From: Plumapathes pennacea
Taxonomy: Eukaryota > Cnidaria > Anthozoa > Antipatharia > Myriopathidae
Length of the DNA stretch: 64,000 bases
Reading direction: 5' to 3'
Assembly (NCBI GenBank): GCA_964036295.1
Contig: CAXIWU010000001.1
Coordinates: forward strand, 38,404-102,403
Shown here in pieces: positions 33,650-44,900 of this stretch. How positions within the stretch are numbered: position 1 is the stretch's first letter; every line of letters begins with the position of its first letter. Below the pieces are notes generated by a model. That model saw only the letters and a list, made by a program, of their open reading frames with translations. It did not search any database and had not been told where the DNA came from. Position numbers and translations under genes: made by a program.

Positions 33650-36600
33650 TTACTGGTCCGAAATATCGATGTGTTGTAATGATCTCTCCACATCATCCAT
33701 GTTGGCAGGAGAGCCCCTTGCAAGGGCTGCCACAATGCGGTTCAACACCTTAAAGACATGAATATAAATAAAGTCTTTAAACCACTCTTTAGTACATACT
33801 TATAATTTTTCTTTTATCCATTACCTGATCTGAATACAGGGGTCTCCAGAAGGCATTACCAGGCCCAGTGTCATACTGAAGGAGAAGTTCTTCACCAGCT
33901 CTGACAATCCGTCTTGTCTTGATCCAAACCTCATCCATCCTGAGTGCGAACCTACAATTAACTCTCTCTTGCACAATTCTGGCATACTTCCTGTGTAGAC
34001 TGAATGGCCACGACCCTGAGATTTAAGATGCATCTGTAAGTGTTGGCATATTTAGCTTCGTGGGATCTAATTTTCACAGATTTTCCAACAATCGCGAAAA
34101 TTAGATCACGTAAAATGTAAACTGTAAAAATAGAAAATAGAAATAGATCAACAAATTTAAAAGTAGCACCATAAAACAAGCAGTTTTAAAAGGTGTTGTC
34201 AAATGGGACAACAGACAAAGAATCTGGAGGTTTATTTACCATCGTTGAGCAATTTCCCCAAGCCAACCTCACACTTTCTGCCGTCTACTGATAGATGGTT
34301 GTTCCTCCAGAAAAATTCAAGGGTGTAGTCCCCCTCGGCTTCAGCTGCTGGTTCAAATGGTGCTGATGGAGCGTATGCACAGACCCAAGTGTTCTCAGGA
34401 ATTCTTCTCATTGTGAAGAGGCCATAGCCAGTGTCCACGTTCCCCACACCAACAACTCTGCTCTTGAGTATTTTAAGGGCGCTTTCTCCTGTCCTAAGAA
34501 GAACAACAAGCAGGAGAAATCTCATTATGCAAACCAGGTATTGAAGTTGTAGTACCCTTTGTACTTTGGTGTAAGCTGTTGGTTACATGAATATGATATA
34601 GATTGATGGTTTTGCAATTTAAAAAATGTCACAAATTGTGAAATTATAGGGTTGGCTTCAATAAGTAGTAGACACTATGTTACTGCTCTAGGTTGCAGCC
34701 TCCAACAGGTCTTTTGTTTTGCTTTAAGGTACCTTTCGAGATCCGATATCTTAAATCCATAAGGTGATGGACTCGTGGTTGGCTTGTTGTCATTTGCCGA
34801 CCTTCCTCGCCCGTGCTGTAGCTCTTTAAGAGCCTGCCGTTCCTGCCATGGGAAGTTCAAAGTGAGATGGTTTCCAGCCTTGAACATCGTAGGAAAACCT
34901 GTGGGAAACAAGGACTGGACATCGTTAGCCTGAAAAACCGAAAACAGTTTATCGACTTGTTGGTCAATGGGATTATCTTTGGCCAGGAGGTTACGGCTTG
35001 CTCCTGACCAAATGGGACCAAGTTTATTTTCTTTTGCAATGGTCTGCAGAGACAACAGGCGTTGATCCATACAGAACTTGGTAAAAACAAAACTGGTTCC
35101 TGCAAGAACAAGGAAAGCGTTGACATTTAACAGAAATGGGGCATCTGAACTTGCATCAACTGGGTTTGCCAGGGACATCACGCGTTGACGTAATGTATCC
35201 GGCAAAACCAATCGAGCATAGTTGTTGATGACTCGAAGTGCTTCCTCTGATGGCCGTGCTGACCACGAAATCCAGTAGTCTTGGATTGGCCGCCCAAAGG
35301 GGTCTGTTGGAACAGGAACACCACCTTTAGGCACTTCGCTATGCAGCTGGCCATTACCTGTGGAAACAAAAGTATGAAGAACATACATTAATGCAGACAT
35401 GCTGTGATGTCCAGTATATTTATGATACAATGTTCGATTGTTATCACGCATATACTGGACAGCACACAACTCTGGGGCATCAATATGAGCCAGCCTAGTA
35501 TATAGGCAGGACTCCATTGGGTCTGGCTTAGTTGGATCAATGTTAAGCACCAAACCATCGCCATCGTTTACGAGAACCTGGTCCACTGGAATTGGCACTG
35601 ACAGGACTGGCAGTTGGTCTGCACCCAGGCAGAAGGGGGAGCTGGTGACAAAGGCCTGGTGCATATCTTCATCGACATCCGCTGTGATGAGACAAGGGGA
35701 CCCTTGTGTTAGTAAGTGGAGTACATTCCTTCGATAAACCATGTGTGAACTCTTTTTTCTCAATTAATTTTTTTTACAGGGTTATCAAAATTTGGATTGG
35801 AATGACTCATTCTGTTTTCTTTTAGAATTTTTTGTATGAAAAAATGGGGTGTGTATAGGCAAGATACTGTTAACTTTTAAAATGTATTATGACCTCCCTC
35901 AGCTGAGGACAGACTGAAACCCTGCACACACCCAAGCAAGGGTTATTGATCAGACTCTGTAATGCACAACAGATCAACAGACAATCCAGTTGCATAAATA
36001 TCTATACACCATTCTTTCAAAGACCCCCTCCCCCTAGGAATTCACGTTTCCAGGGTATTCATTTTACCAATCCCCCTCCCCCCATCCTCTGGAAAATTTT
36101 AAACTTTGTTGACCTCTCACCCTTGGAAATTTCAGCTACCAGACTGACCCCCAACCCCTTAAAAATTTCTTATCCCTCCGCAGTGGGTATATGTAATTTC
36201 TGGCACACCCTAATTTGTCAGAGAACAACTTCCTTAATTGGAAGACCATATGATATGGCTTGCCTTTCCTGCTTGTACAAAGAGGCGAGCTGAAGATTCT
36301 TTTCTTTAAGGTTCACAATGAGGAATGAAAAGACCACAAGTACCAACCTGTCTGGCAAATAATGTCTGGGATGAGTTGTATCGCGCTTCGAACTTCTCCA
36401 CTGCATAGGTGTTTTATCGGTTCATTGACATGCTGAAGTATCGGGAACGAAGACACTGCGCGGTAAACGAACATTGCCTCTTGGAGTGAGCTGGCAGAGC
36501 ATCCAATCTCCACGGTGTCGGCCAATATTGTGAGAAGGCTGTTACCTCTTGGACGACCCCGGGCTGGTACCTCTGCTTCAGGAATGGCCATCGCTCCGAT

Positions 36601-38980
36601 TTTATTGCTGGTGATGCTGAGTAGCTGGCCAATCTGCTGCTGTTGTTGTACTGCAAGCCGATGGCGTTGTTGAAGGGCCAAGTTCAACTTCGTCAGGACC
36701 TAAACAGGAATTTGGAAGAATCTTTGTGACAGTTGACCAATATCTTTGTCCTTCAGTTTCTCACCAGAAATATATCACACAGAAAGGAGAACTTGGTTTT
36801 TGATAACTTGCTCAGATGAGAGTTGACAGAAATATAAATTCTCGCTACACTGCTCTGGGAGAATCTGCATTATGAGTTTGTGTGTGAAAGGGTTAAAGCA
36901 AGTATGGTCTGGCGTACATGTCTATATGTTGTTACATTTCATGGCTGCCAGTGTTAGGCTCTGGAATGTTGCATTTATTTTTTATTTTCAGTAGGGTTCA
37001 ACAAGAGATAAATGTACATACTGCATTAGTTGCAATGGCTGGGACTTCCTGGTGAATGTTTCGTGCCACGTCAGCAAGTTGTTCAGCGTCATCTGCAAAA
37101 AAAGGTATAACACTAGAAGGAAAATATGAAGAGTTAAAGTCACAGTTTGTAAGATAGGTTAAATAGGTATGAGCTTTGTCTAACGGGTTTAACGATTCCT
37201 TTAGAAGGTTTTCTAGGTAATGTAGACTCCTGTTGTGGGCGAAGTCTGCACCAACATCTCGTGGTATCCATGGAGCTGGAACTTGGACCTTTTGAAAATA
37301 CAATAAAGTGACACTGTTATTAAGTTGAATGAATGAATGAGAGACTGATGAATCACATTCAGGAACTTATAATATTAAAGTATTTCATGTTGACAATCTG
37401 CTTGGTTCTTGTTGGTTTAAACTGATCCTGCCAAACTGCAAATATCATATGCAGTTTTTTTTTAAAGTCTTTCTGTTTAAAGGTTATAATTGGGGACAAA
37501 TCATTTTTTTGTACTAGAGGCATGTTAAATGGTCACTATTTTAACCAACTTGTAATGGCATCTCAAAGGAATTGTGTGCTCGATACCCAGACTTTTCTGT
37601 GTACTCCAGTTGGTTAAATACTGGAGGAGATTAATTAACAATCTGTGACATAATTGAGTGTGCAATAGATCTGACTTTTTAACATTTGCCATTCTGTTTG
37701 TTTGCCAAAACATTCTGAAACTTGGTAGTGTTACTAACAAGGATGTGTCCTTTCTTGTGACTGGATTCATTTTTTAATTCAATTAATTTTGCACACTCGG
37801 TCCCAGTCCCTCTTCCATTTCTAAAGTGGTTGATAGCGACAGAGCTGACAAACGCACTGTGCATGCGCAGCCGCACAGGCAAGCTTTTTCCTGCAGAAAC
37901 TGGCACAGGTGTACGCTCCACTGAATCCCTTTGTATTTTTCAATTGTGTGGCGAAACACAGCTTCCGGCAGGGTTTTTAAAAAAAGTTAAGACGCAGAAG
38001 CAATTTTTATACGTCGATCGTAAAAATACACCCCTTTCGGGCGGAGCCTCCCCATATAGCCGATCATAGGGAGTACCCTACCCCCCCCCCCGGGGGGCCA
38101 GCTGCATTCCGTGAAAGTCGTAGATAGTATAAAAGGACAATATACTTAAGGTGAAAGGACCAGTCAAGCATTGCAACGAAAAGGAAAGCTCTAAGGCTAA
38201 TTTAAGTTAATATATTGACCTCAGTAATCGGATTCTGAACAAGATAAACAAAGCGTACGAACTGATGACGTCACCAACGCAACGCGTTTGTCAGCTCTGT
38301 CGTTAAAAGCAGGTGTTTTACAACAAACATTTTGATATACTGCTAGTAACGAACGGGAACGCTCGAGGCTAACATAAAGCATGTCCATGTTACATGTTCT
38401 TTGAAAAAGTCCGCACTGAGTCTACGGGTTTTTTGAAACTGAAAATTCCGTAAATCGCACAAATTCGTAATTCCGCGAAGCGAAACTTTCATGCCACACA
38501 GTGGTGGCAAACGGTAGTGTCTCAAGTGGAATTGTCTCAAATAGTTGTTCTGGCTTAGAATATTTTTGAAATATACGATACCTGGCGTTCGTCGCGGATT
38601 CTTAGCTTCTTTGCCACCCTGCGTGTTCGTCGAGCGACTTTTCGCTTGCGACTCTCAGAAGTGACCTCTCGTTGCTCTTCTTCGCGTTGCTCTTCGTCTT
38701 CTCCTTCTTCTTCGTCAATTTCTTCCTCTTCCTCTTCCTCTTCGTCTGCTGGTGGTGGTGGTGGTGGTGGTGGTAATTGCACTTGTTCCCGCACTGGCCG
38801 GGAGTTGACAGCAGACGAGGAACCTGCAGCTGTAAATGTTAGTATTTCATCTAATTTACTTCTAAAATAATCAAAGCTGGTCCGACTTTCGACATTTGGG
38901 ACAATAAAACGTTGTAAGGCTTCCGAACGGCGAACAAGCTCTTCGAGCATATGCTTAGGAACATATATTATCTCCGCCAT
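33650..38980 (-). CDS. SNase-like nuclease and SET domain fusion protein, seven exons
   Basis: Assembled by hand on the minus strand: 38980-38582, 37288-37022, 36699-36348, 35702-34733, 34493-34240, 34015-33825, 33748-33650. Introns are GT-AG, phases match at every junction and no stop interrupts (843 aa). Residues 1-133: N-terminal helix-rich part, eight prolines (70-77), an acidic run (79-105) and a basic cluster (111-127, RKRKVARRTRRVAKK) that may be a nuclear signal. About 238-245 is Gln-rich. Residues 378-570: staphylococcal-nuclease-like domain with NDGDG (Asp386, Asp388), TRLAHIDAPE (Arg409, Asp414, Glu417), DPFGR (Arg477) and a late LGPIW; the equivalents of the nuclease catalytic Asp/Arg/Asp/Glu/Arg are kept. 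Residues 674-800: SET domain with VDTGYGLF, LLNDG (744-748), VNC (766-768), RAGEELLLQYD. The SET part joins through a phase-2 intron (GAAAG|GTACCT). Function is inferred only: a chromatin-associated nuclease/methyltransferase is possible. No signal peptide or membrane segment is evident. Confidence 0.82.
36762..36898. mobile_element. Inverted, partial copy of the 195-bp MITE family
   Basis: Read on the plus strand: CTTCAGTTTCTCACCAGAAA ... GGGAGAATCTGCATTATGAG ... GTGTGAAAGGGTTAAA, the reverse complement of the family. It lies in intron 2 of the SNase-SET gene. Confidence 0.75.
38060..38100. mobile_element. Fragment of a GGGGTACTCC-type MITE end
   Basis: TAGGGAGTACCCTACCCCCC followed by C and G runs resembles the end of the MITE at 33384-33630. 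Located in intron 1 of the SNase-SET gene. Confidence 0.4.
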
Positions 38981-39054
38981 TGTGACCTTTAATCCGGGTC
39001 AGCAGTTCAGCGGGTCAGCAGTTATTAGACCGGAAGTGAAAAGCAAGAACAAAG
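38981..39054. promoter_or_regulatory. Probable promoter/5' UTR region of the SNase-SET gene
   Basis: The first ATG of the SNase-SET gene (38980, minus) and the ATG of a plus-strand frame (39055, AAAGATGGCC context) are only 74 bp apart. This fits a divergent promoter if the plus-strand frame is real. A short direct repeat, AGCAGTT(C/A)...GGGTCAGCAGTT, is present. No TATA box was seen. Confidence 0.3.
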
Positions 39055-39339
39055 ATGGCCGGTTTTGCAAGGTCATACAGAACGCAGAATCATATATGTG
39101 TAATGTTCGTCCTCTTTTGGTTTAAGTACCCCTCCTTTAAAGCAGAAAAGCCCAACTCTTACTGCTTCTGCGAGAACAAGCTTTCACGTTTGTTATATAA
39201 AGAGACGGGTCGACGTATTTCGGTTCCGTGTTCACGTGACCTAAAGTTGCGGAATATTTTAAGAAGTCCAACTTTAGAATTTCTTGCATCTCTTTACATA
39301 CGTACATACACTTTATTTAAACGCGGATTTTCAGTGTAG
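39055..39339 (+). CDS. Possible small ORF, 94 aa, unknown
   Basis: The start has a good Kozak context (AAAGATGG). The protein starts MAGFARSYRTQNHICVMFVL and has one hydrophobic patch. No family is recognised and there is no second line of evidence; it may be chance or a first exon. Confidence 0.2.
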   Translation: MAGFARSYRTQNHICVMFVLFWFKYPSFKAEKPNSYCFCENKLSRLLYKETGRRISVPCSRDLKLRNILRSPTLEFLASLYIRTYTLFKRGFSV

Positions 39340-39550
39340 CTGAAAAAAGGCTAATATCTTCTGCACTGTTGAAGATGTAATTTTTACGTTAAAGAATTCA
39401 TAAACACTATCAATGATATTAATCAACTTTATTAGTGTCAATGACTCTGCATGTAATCAGAAACAGCAATAATGAAACCGCGATTGTTTTCTACGAAAAA
39501 GGTTGCCCGTGTGAATAAGAAAGCGACGCTCCAACTTCACGTTGTCCCAA

Positions 39551-39673
39551 TCAATGTCTACTGAAACCGATTATGGAAAGAAATACGACTTTATCAAACT
39601 CCAAGAGGTGACTTTCCACATAATCGGCCAGCTCTTCTAAAAGGTCCGCCAACTGTCCGTCGTGAATATCGAG
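39551..39673 (-). CDS. Possible terminal exon of an unidentified gene
   Basis: After a TTTTAG acceptor at 39674 the minus strand reads 40 codons, LDIHDGQLADLLEELADYVE... to ...LSIIGFSRH and stop. The composition looks coding and forms an amphipathic helix. Upstream exons were not identified. Confidence 0.3.
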   Translation of the reverse strand, partial: LDIHDGQLADLLEELADYVESHLLEFDKVVFLSIIGFSRH

Positions 39674-39773
39674 CTAAAAGTGAAGATTTTATGTTTTATT
39701 TTTGTTAGGAGGGAGGCCAAAAGGCCCCCCGGTTGAAGCCGAGCTGAGTGGCAGTCAGCCCAGCTTTTTAGAC

Positions 39774-39878
39774 TTATTTATGGGCGTCCAGAAGATCTTT
39801 TCCCCACATCGCTTTCTCCCTTTTTAATCGCGGCATTGGCGGAGGAAGCGGATGTGGAAATTTGAATTCCCCACCCAT
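39774..39878 (-). CDS. Possible 34-aa ORF
   Basis: ATG at 39878 in strong context (A at -3, G at +4) opens a short frame beginning MGGEFKFPHPLPPPMPRL and ending WGKDLLDAHK. Proline-rich then basic. It overlaps a longer frame (39778-39963) in another phase, and neither is confirmed. Confidence 0.22.
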   Translation of the reverse strand: MGGEFKFPHPLPPPMPRLKREKAMWGKDLLDAHK

Positions 39879-39963
39879 TCTTAAAGCTCCACTGTTGTGA
39901 AACTCTGAAGTACTCTTTTTCTTCACTTTTACGTGTGGGATTGGTAGTTTTTACAGATGTCAC

Positions 39964-40916
39964 AACTTATGTAAAGTATGCGCAGTGCACAGGGGCTTCT
40001 GTTCTCGTTAAAATGTCACATTCAGACACATTCTTCACTGTATTTGTAACCGTTTTCCTGCTCCATCCTTCAGCCAGTGTGTTCACGTGGGCTCGCTGAG
40101 CTCACTTTCCAATTTTCGCTCTTATTTGACCGCCTACGGCCACGCCACCGGCCACGCCACCGGGGATAACACTGGTTCCCGTTTGATCACCAAATAATCC
40201 CTTTGAAGCCCAATGTCCTGGTTACCACTCAGTCAAATGGGGGAGGCATTTTGGACTCCCTTCTAAACAAACAGTGGGAGTGCGTATCATATCATGTGAT
40301 AGAGTTTGGGCTCGTGCATTTGTTTTTGTCCAATCCAAGTGTTTCCCTTGTTACACAGGCACCGTAACTTTCAATGCAAATTGCGGCGGCATGCGTGCTA
40401 TTGCTTGCGGAGACGGGGTTAAGACCATTGATTACACCGCGCGTAATTTAAAATGGGTCTTCCTTGGAGTTTCCAAAGCGCTAGAGTACCCACAGCAACC
40501 TGGATATATTTTATGCATTTAGGTTTTAAAAATAAAATAAAATAAAATTCTTTTAATCACTCTGATCCCACAAAAATTCGCAAGAGACGTCTTCAAACCC
40601 CACACAACCAAAGCCATATGGTAAACTGAAAATTAATCAATGCTTTCGAGAGATGTTCCCACTCAAAATGCAACAGAAGCGGTTTCCCATACAAGCTGGA
40701 TGGTGAAATAATCAAAATTCAATACCATTTATAAAATAGTTGCAGGAACGGGAGAAAAAGTGTGGACTGGGCAAGAGTTTGTTATTGGCCTCTCTAGTAA
40801 AAATGCCATATGGTAAAAGACTGCTGCGAATTACGGGTTGCATGTGAACGAGCAAAACGTGAAGCCACCTTGGCCGTTTTCGGCCATTTTCCTTATTGTT
40901 CAGAGCGATGTTTGCC
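39964..40916. other. Intergenic stretch
   Basis: No supported gene. A short direct duplication GGCCACGCCACC lies near 40137-40163. A plus-strand frame at 40274-40522 has no support. Confidence 0.45.
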
Positions 40917-41290
40917 TAATTAGGGACCTTAAGCAAAACCAGGACGGCGACGGCAACGCGAGGAACCAGGAAATATTGTCTCTATATTCCTATGTTTTTG
41001 TAACTTTGCTTATTCTCTAGGTTGCCTAATTTAGTTTTGTTTTTGCCGACGGTCCATTGCGTTCAGGCGTCTCTTACTGAGACCAACGACGGCGTAATTT
41101 CTCAAAATGTCGTCCACGTCCTGACAACAGCGTAAAAATGAAGCATTTGAAGTCGGACGCGAGAGCACGACGACCCCAAGATCATGTCAATTTCACATAT
41201 TCACGTGCGCCTTTTGTCTTCTGCAATAAGTTTTATTGTTTCACCGACGTTGCCGTCGTCCCGTCCTCGTGCTTAAGGTCCCTATTAGCT
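40917..41290. mobile_element. Foldback MITE with TTAGGGACCTTAAGCA ends
   Basis: Left CTAATTAGGGACCTTAAGCA then AGGACGGCGACGGCAACG; right CGTTGCCGTCGTCCCGTCC then CGTGCTTAAGGTCCCTATTAG. Terminal arms of about 40 bp, 374 bp in all. The interior has further GTCGT/ACGAC-rich sequence. A plus-strand frame inside (41138-41398) is not considered a gene. Confidence 0.88.
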
Positions 41291-41442
41291 TTCGCCGGCG
41301 TCCACAATAGTTCCAGGATGTGTCGTCAAATTCTTGAACAAAATCACTGCGACATTACTGAAGTGTTTCTTCTATATAAAACGTCGAACCTCGAATAGCA
41401 GACCTTCTTCCGGAAAATGCACCTGCGATATAAGAAAAATAT

Positions 41443-41905
41443 GCCATTTACATTAATTTGCAAAAATATATGTTTTTCAACCAGAATCAGTGGTAGTTAT
41501 TTTAAAATAATTTAACCTCCTAAATGTGCGAAAGTTAGGGTGAGCTTGTGTCACTAACGCACTGAGTTAAAAAGAAATTGCCATCTGCATTAATTTAAAA
41601 AAATGTATCTGTTTTTCAACCAGAATTAGTAGTAGTCATTTTAAAATAATTTAACCTCCTTAATGTGCGAAAGTTAGGGTGAGCTTGTGTCACTAACGCA
41701 CCGAGTTAAAAAGAAATTGCCATCTGCATTAATTTAAAAAAATGTATCTGTTTTTCAACCAGAATTAGTAGTAGTCATTTTAAAATAATTTAACCTCCTT
41801 AATGTGCGAAAGTTAGGGTGAGCTCGTGTCACTAACGCACCGAGTTAAAAAGAAATTGCCATCTGCATTAATTTAAAAAAAAGTATCTGTTTTTCAACCA
41901 GAATT
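41443..41905. repeat. 139-bp tandem repeat, about 3.4 copies
   Basis: GCCAT(C/T)TGCATTAATTT-type unit starts at 41443, 41580, 41719 and 41858 (spacing 137, 139, 139). The last copy runs without a gap into satellite array 2 at AATTAGTGTTAGTCATTTT, where its own version would be AATTAGTAGTAGTCATTTT. Confidence 0.95.
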
Positions 41906-44900
41906 AGTGTTAGTCATTTTCAAACCATTTAAGCTCCTTAACGTACGTAAACAGTGAATGCAGCACATAGAGAGATTGAAGATATAGGGTTAGTCTCTAT
42001 GTACTACTAATTTCGGTGGTAAGAAGCCCTGATGTCTGTCTGTATGTATGCATGAATGAATGAATGAATGTACGTATGTCTGTCACATCAGATAGCAGTC
42101 ACGTTACCTGGTCACCGCGCGAGTAAGGCCGGTTAGCGCCGCACACAATGAATGCGACAGGGTGAATGTTGAGAGTGTCTAACCTAACCGCCGCGCCGAC
42201 GACACAGGAGAACAGCCTGGAAACCGCGACCTGGAGCTGGGATTTGGACAGAGAGACAGACAGAGAAACGAGTGTTAGTCATTTTCAAACCATTTAAGCT
42301 CCTTAACGTACGTAAACAGTGAATGCAGCACATAGAGAGATTGAAGATATAGGGTTAGTCTCTATGTACTACTAATTTCGGTGGTAAGAAGCCCTGATGT
42401 CTGTCTGTATGTATGCATGAATGAATGAATGAATGTACGTATGTCTGTCACATCAGATAGCAGTCACGTTACCTGGTCACCGCGCGAGTAAGGCCGGTTA
42501 GCGCCGCACACAATGAATGCGACAGGGTGAATGTTGAGAGTGTCTAACCTAACCGCCGCGCCGACGACACAGGAGAACAGCCTGGAAACCGCGACCTGGA
42601 GCTGGGATTTGGACAGAGAGACAGACAGAGAAACGAGTGTTAGTCATTTTCAAACCATTTAAGCTCCTTAACGTACGTAAACAGTGAATGCAGCACATAG
42701 AGAGATTGAAGATATAGGGTTAGTCTCTATGTACTACTAATTTCGGTGGTAAGAAGCCCTGATGTCTGTCTGTATGTATGCATGAATGAATGAATGAATG
42801 AATGTACGTATGTCTGTCACATCAGATAGCAGTCACGTTACCTGGTCACCGCGCGAGTAAGGCCGGTTAGCGCCGCACACAATGAATGCGACAGGGTGAA
42901 TGTTGAGAGTGTCTAACCTAACCGCCGCGCCGACGACACAGGAGAACAGCCTGGAAACCGCGACCTGGAGCTGGGATTTGGACAGAGAGACAGACAGAGA
43001 AACGAGTGTTAGTCATTTTCAAACCATTTAAGCTCCTTAACGTACGTAAACAGTGAATGCAGCACATAGAGAGATTGAAGATATAGGGTTAGTCTCTATG
43101 TACTACTAATTTCGGTGGTAAGAAGCCCTGATGTCTGTCTGTATGTATGCATGAATGAATGAATGAATGAATGTACGTATGTCTGTCACATCAGATAGCA
43201 GTCACGTTACCTGGTCACCGCGCGAGTAAGGCCGGTTAGCGCCGCACACAATGAATGCGACAGGGTGAATGTTGAGAGTGTCTAACCTAACCGCCGCGCC
43301 GACGACACAGGAGAACAGCCTGGAAACCGCGACCTGGAGCTGGGATTTGGACAGAGAGACAGACAGAGAAACGAGTGTTAGTCATTTTCAAACCATTTAA
43401 GCTCCTTAACGTACGTAAACAGTGAATGCAGCACATAGAGAGATTGAAGATATAGGGTTAGTCTCTATGTACTACTAATTTCGGTGGTAAGAAGCCCTGA
43501 TGTCTGTCTGTATGTATGCATGAATGAATGAATGAATGAATGTACGTATGTCTGTCACATCAGATAGCAGTCACGTTACCTGGTCACCGCGCGAGTAAGG
43601 CCGGTTAGCGCCGCACACAATGAATGCGACAGGGTGAATGTTGAGAGTGTCTAACCTAACCGCCGCGCCGACGACACAGGAGAACAGCCTGGAAACCGCG
43701 ACCTGGAGCTGGGATTTGGACAGAGAGACAGACAGAGAAACGAGTGTTAGTCATTTTCAAACCATTTAAGCTCCTTAACGTACGTAAACAGTGAATGCAG
43801 CACATAGAGAGATTGAAGATATAGGGTTAGTCTCTATGTACTACTAATTTCGGTGGTAAGAAGCCCTGATGTCTGTCTGTATGTATGCATGAATGAATGA
43901 ATGAATGAATGTACGTATGTCTGTCACATCAGATAGCAGTCACGTTACCTGGTCACCGCGCGAGTAAGGCCGGTTAGCGCCGCACACAATGAATGCGACA
44001 GGGTGAATGTTGAGAGTGTCTAACCTAACCGCCGCGCCGACGACACAGGAGAACAGCCTGGAAACCGCGACCTGGAGCTGGGATTTGGACAGAGAGACAG
44101 ACAGAGAAACGAGTGTTAGTCATTTTCAAACCATTTAAGCTCCTTAACGTACGTAAACAGTGAATGCAGCACATAGAGAGATTGAAGATATAGGGTTAGT
44201 CTCTATGTACTACTAATTTCGGTGGTAAGAAGCCCTGATGTCTGTCTGTATGTATGCATGAATGAATGAATGAATGTACGTATGTCTGTCACATCAGATA
44301 GCAGTCACGTTACCTGGTCACCGCGCGAGTAAGGCCGGTTAGCGCCGCACACGCCGGTTAGCGCCGCACACAATGAATGCGACAGGGTGAATGTTGAGAG
44401 TGTCTAACCTAACCGCCGCGCCGACGACACAGGAGAACAGCCTGGAAACCGCGACCTGGAGCTGGGATTTGGACAGAGAGACAGACAGAGAAACGAGTGT
44501 TAGTCATTTTCAAACCATTTAAGCTCCTTAACGTACGTAAACAGTGAATGCAGCACATAGAGAGATTGAAGATATAGGGTTAGTCTCTATGTACTACTAA
44601 TTTCGGTGGTAAGAAGCCCTGATGTCTGTCTGTATGTATGCATGAATGAATGAATGAATGTACGTATGTCTGTCACATCAGATAGCAGTCACGTTACCTG
44701 GTCACCGCGCGAGTAAGGCCGGTTAGCGCCGCACACAATGAATGCGACAGGGTGAATGTTGAGAGTGTCTAACCTAACCGCCGCGCCGACGACACAGGAG
44801 AACAGCCTGGAAACCGCGACCTGGAGCTGGGATTTGGACAGAGAGACAGACAGAGAAACGAGTGTTAGTCATTTTCAAACCATTTAAGCTCCTTAACGTA

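Noticed and set aside
35540-35737. Plus-strand frame within the SNase exon
   Set aside because: Antisense shadow of the conserved nuclease domain.
41138-41398. Plus-strand 86-codon frame
   Set aside because: It lies mostly inside the right half of the foldback MITE at 40917-41290.
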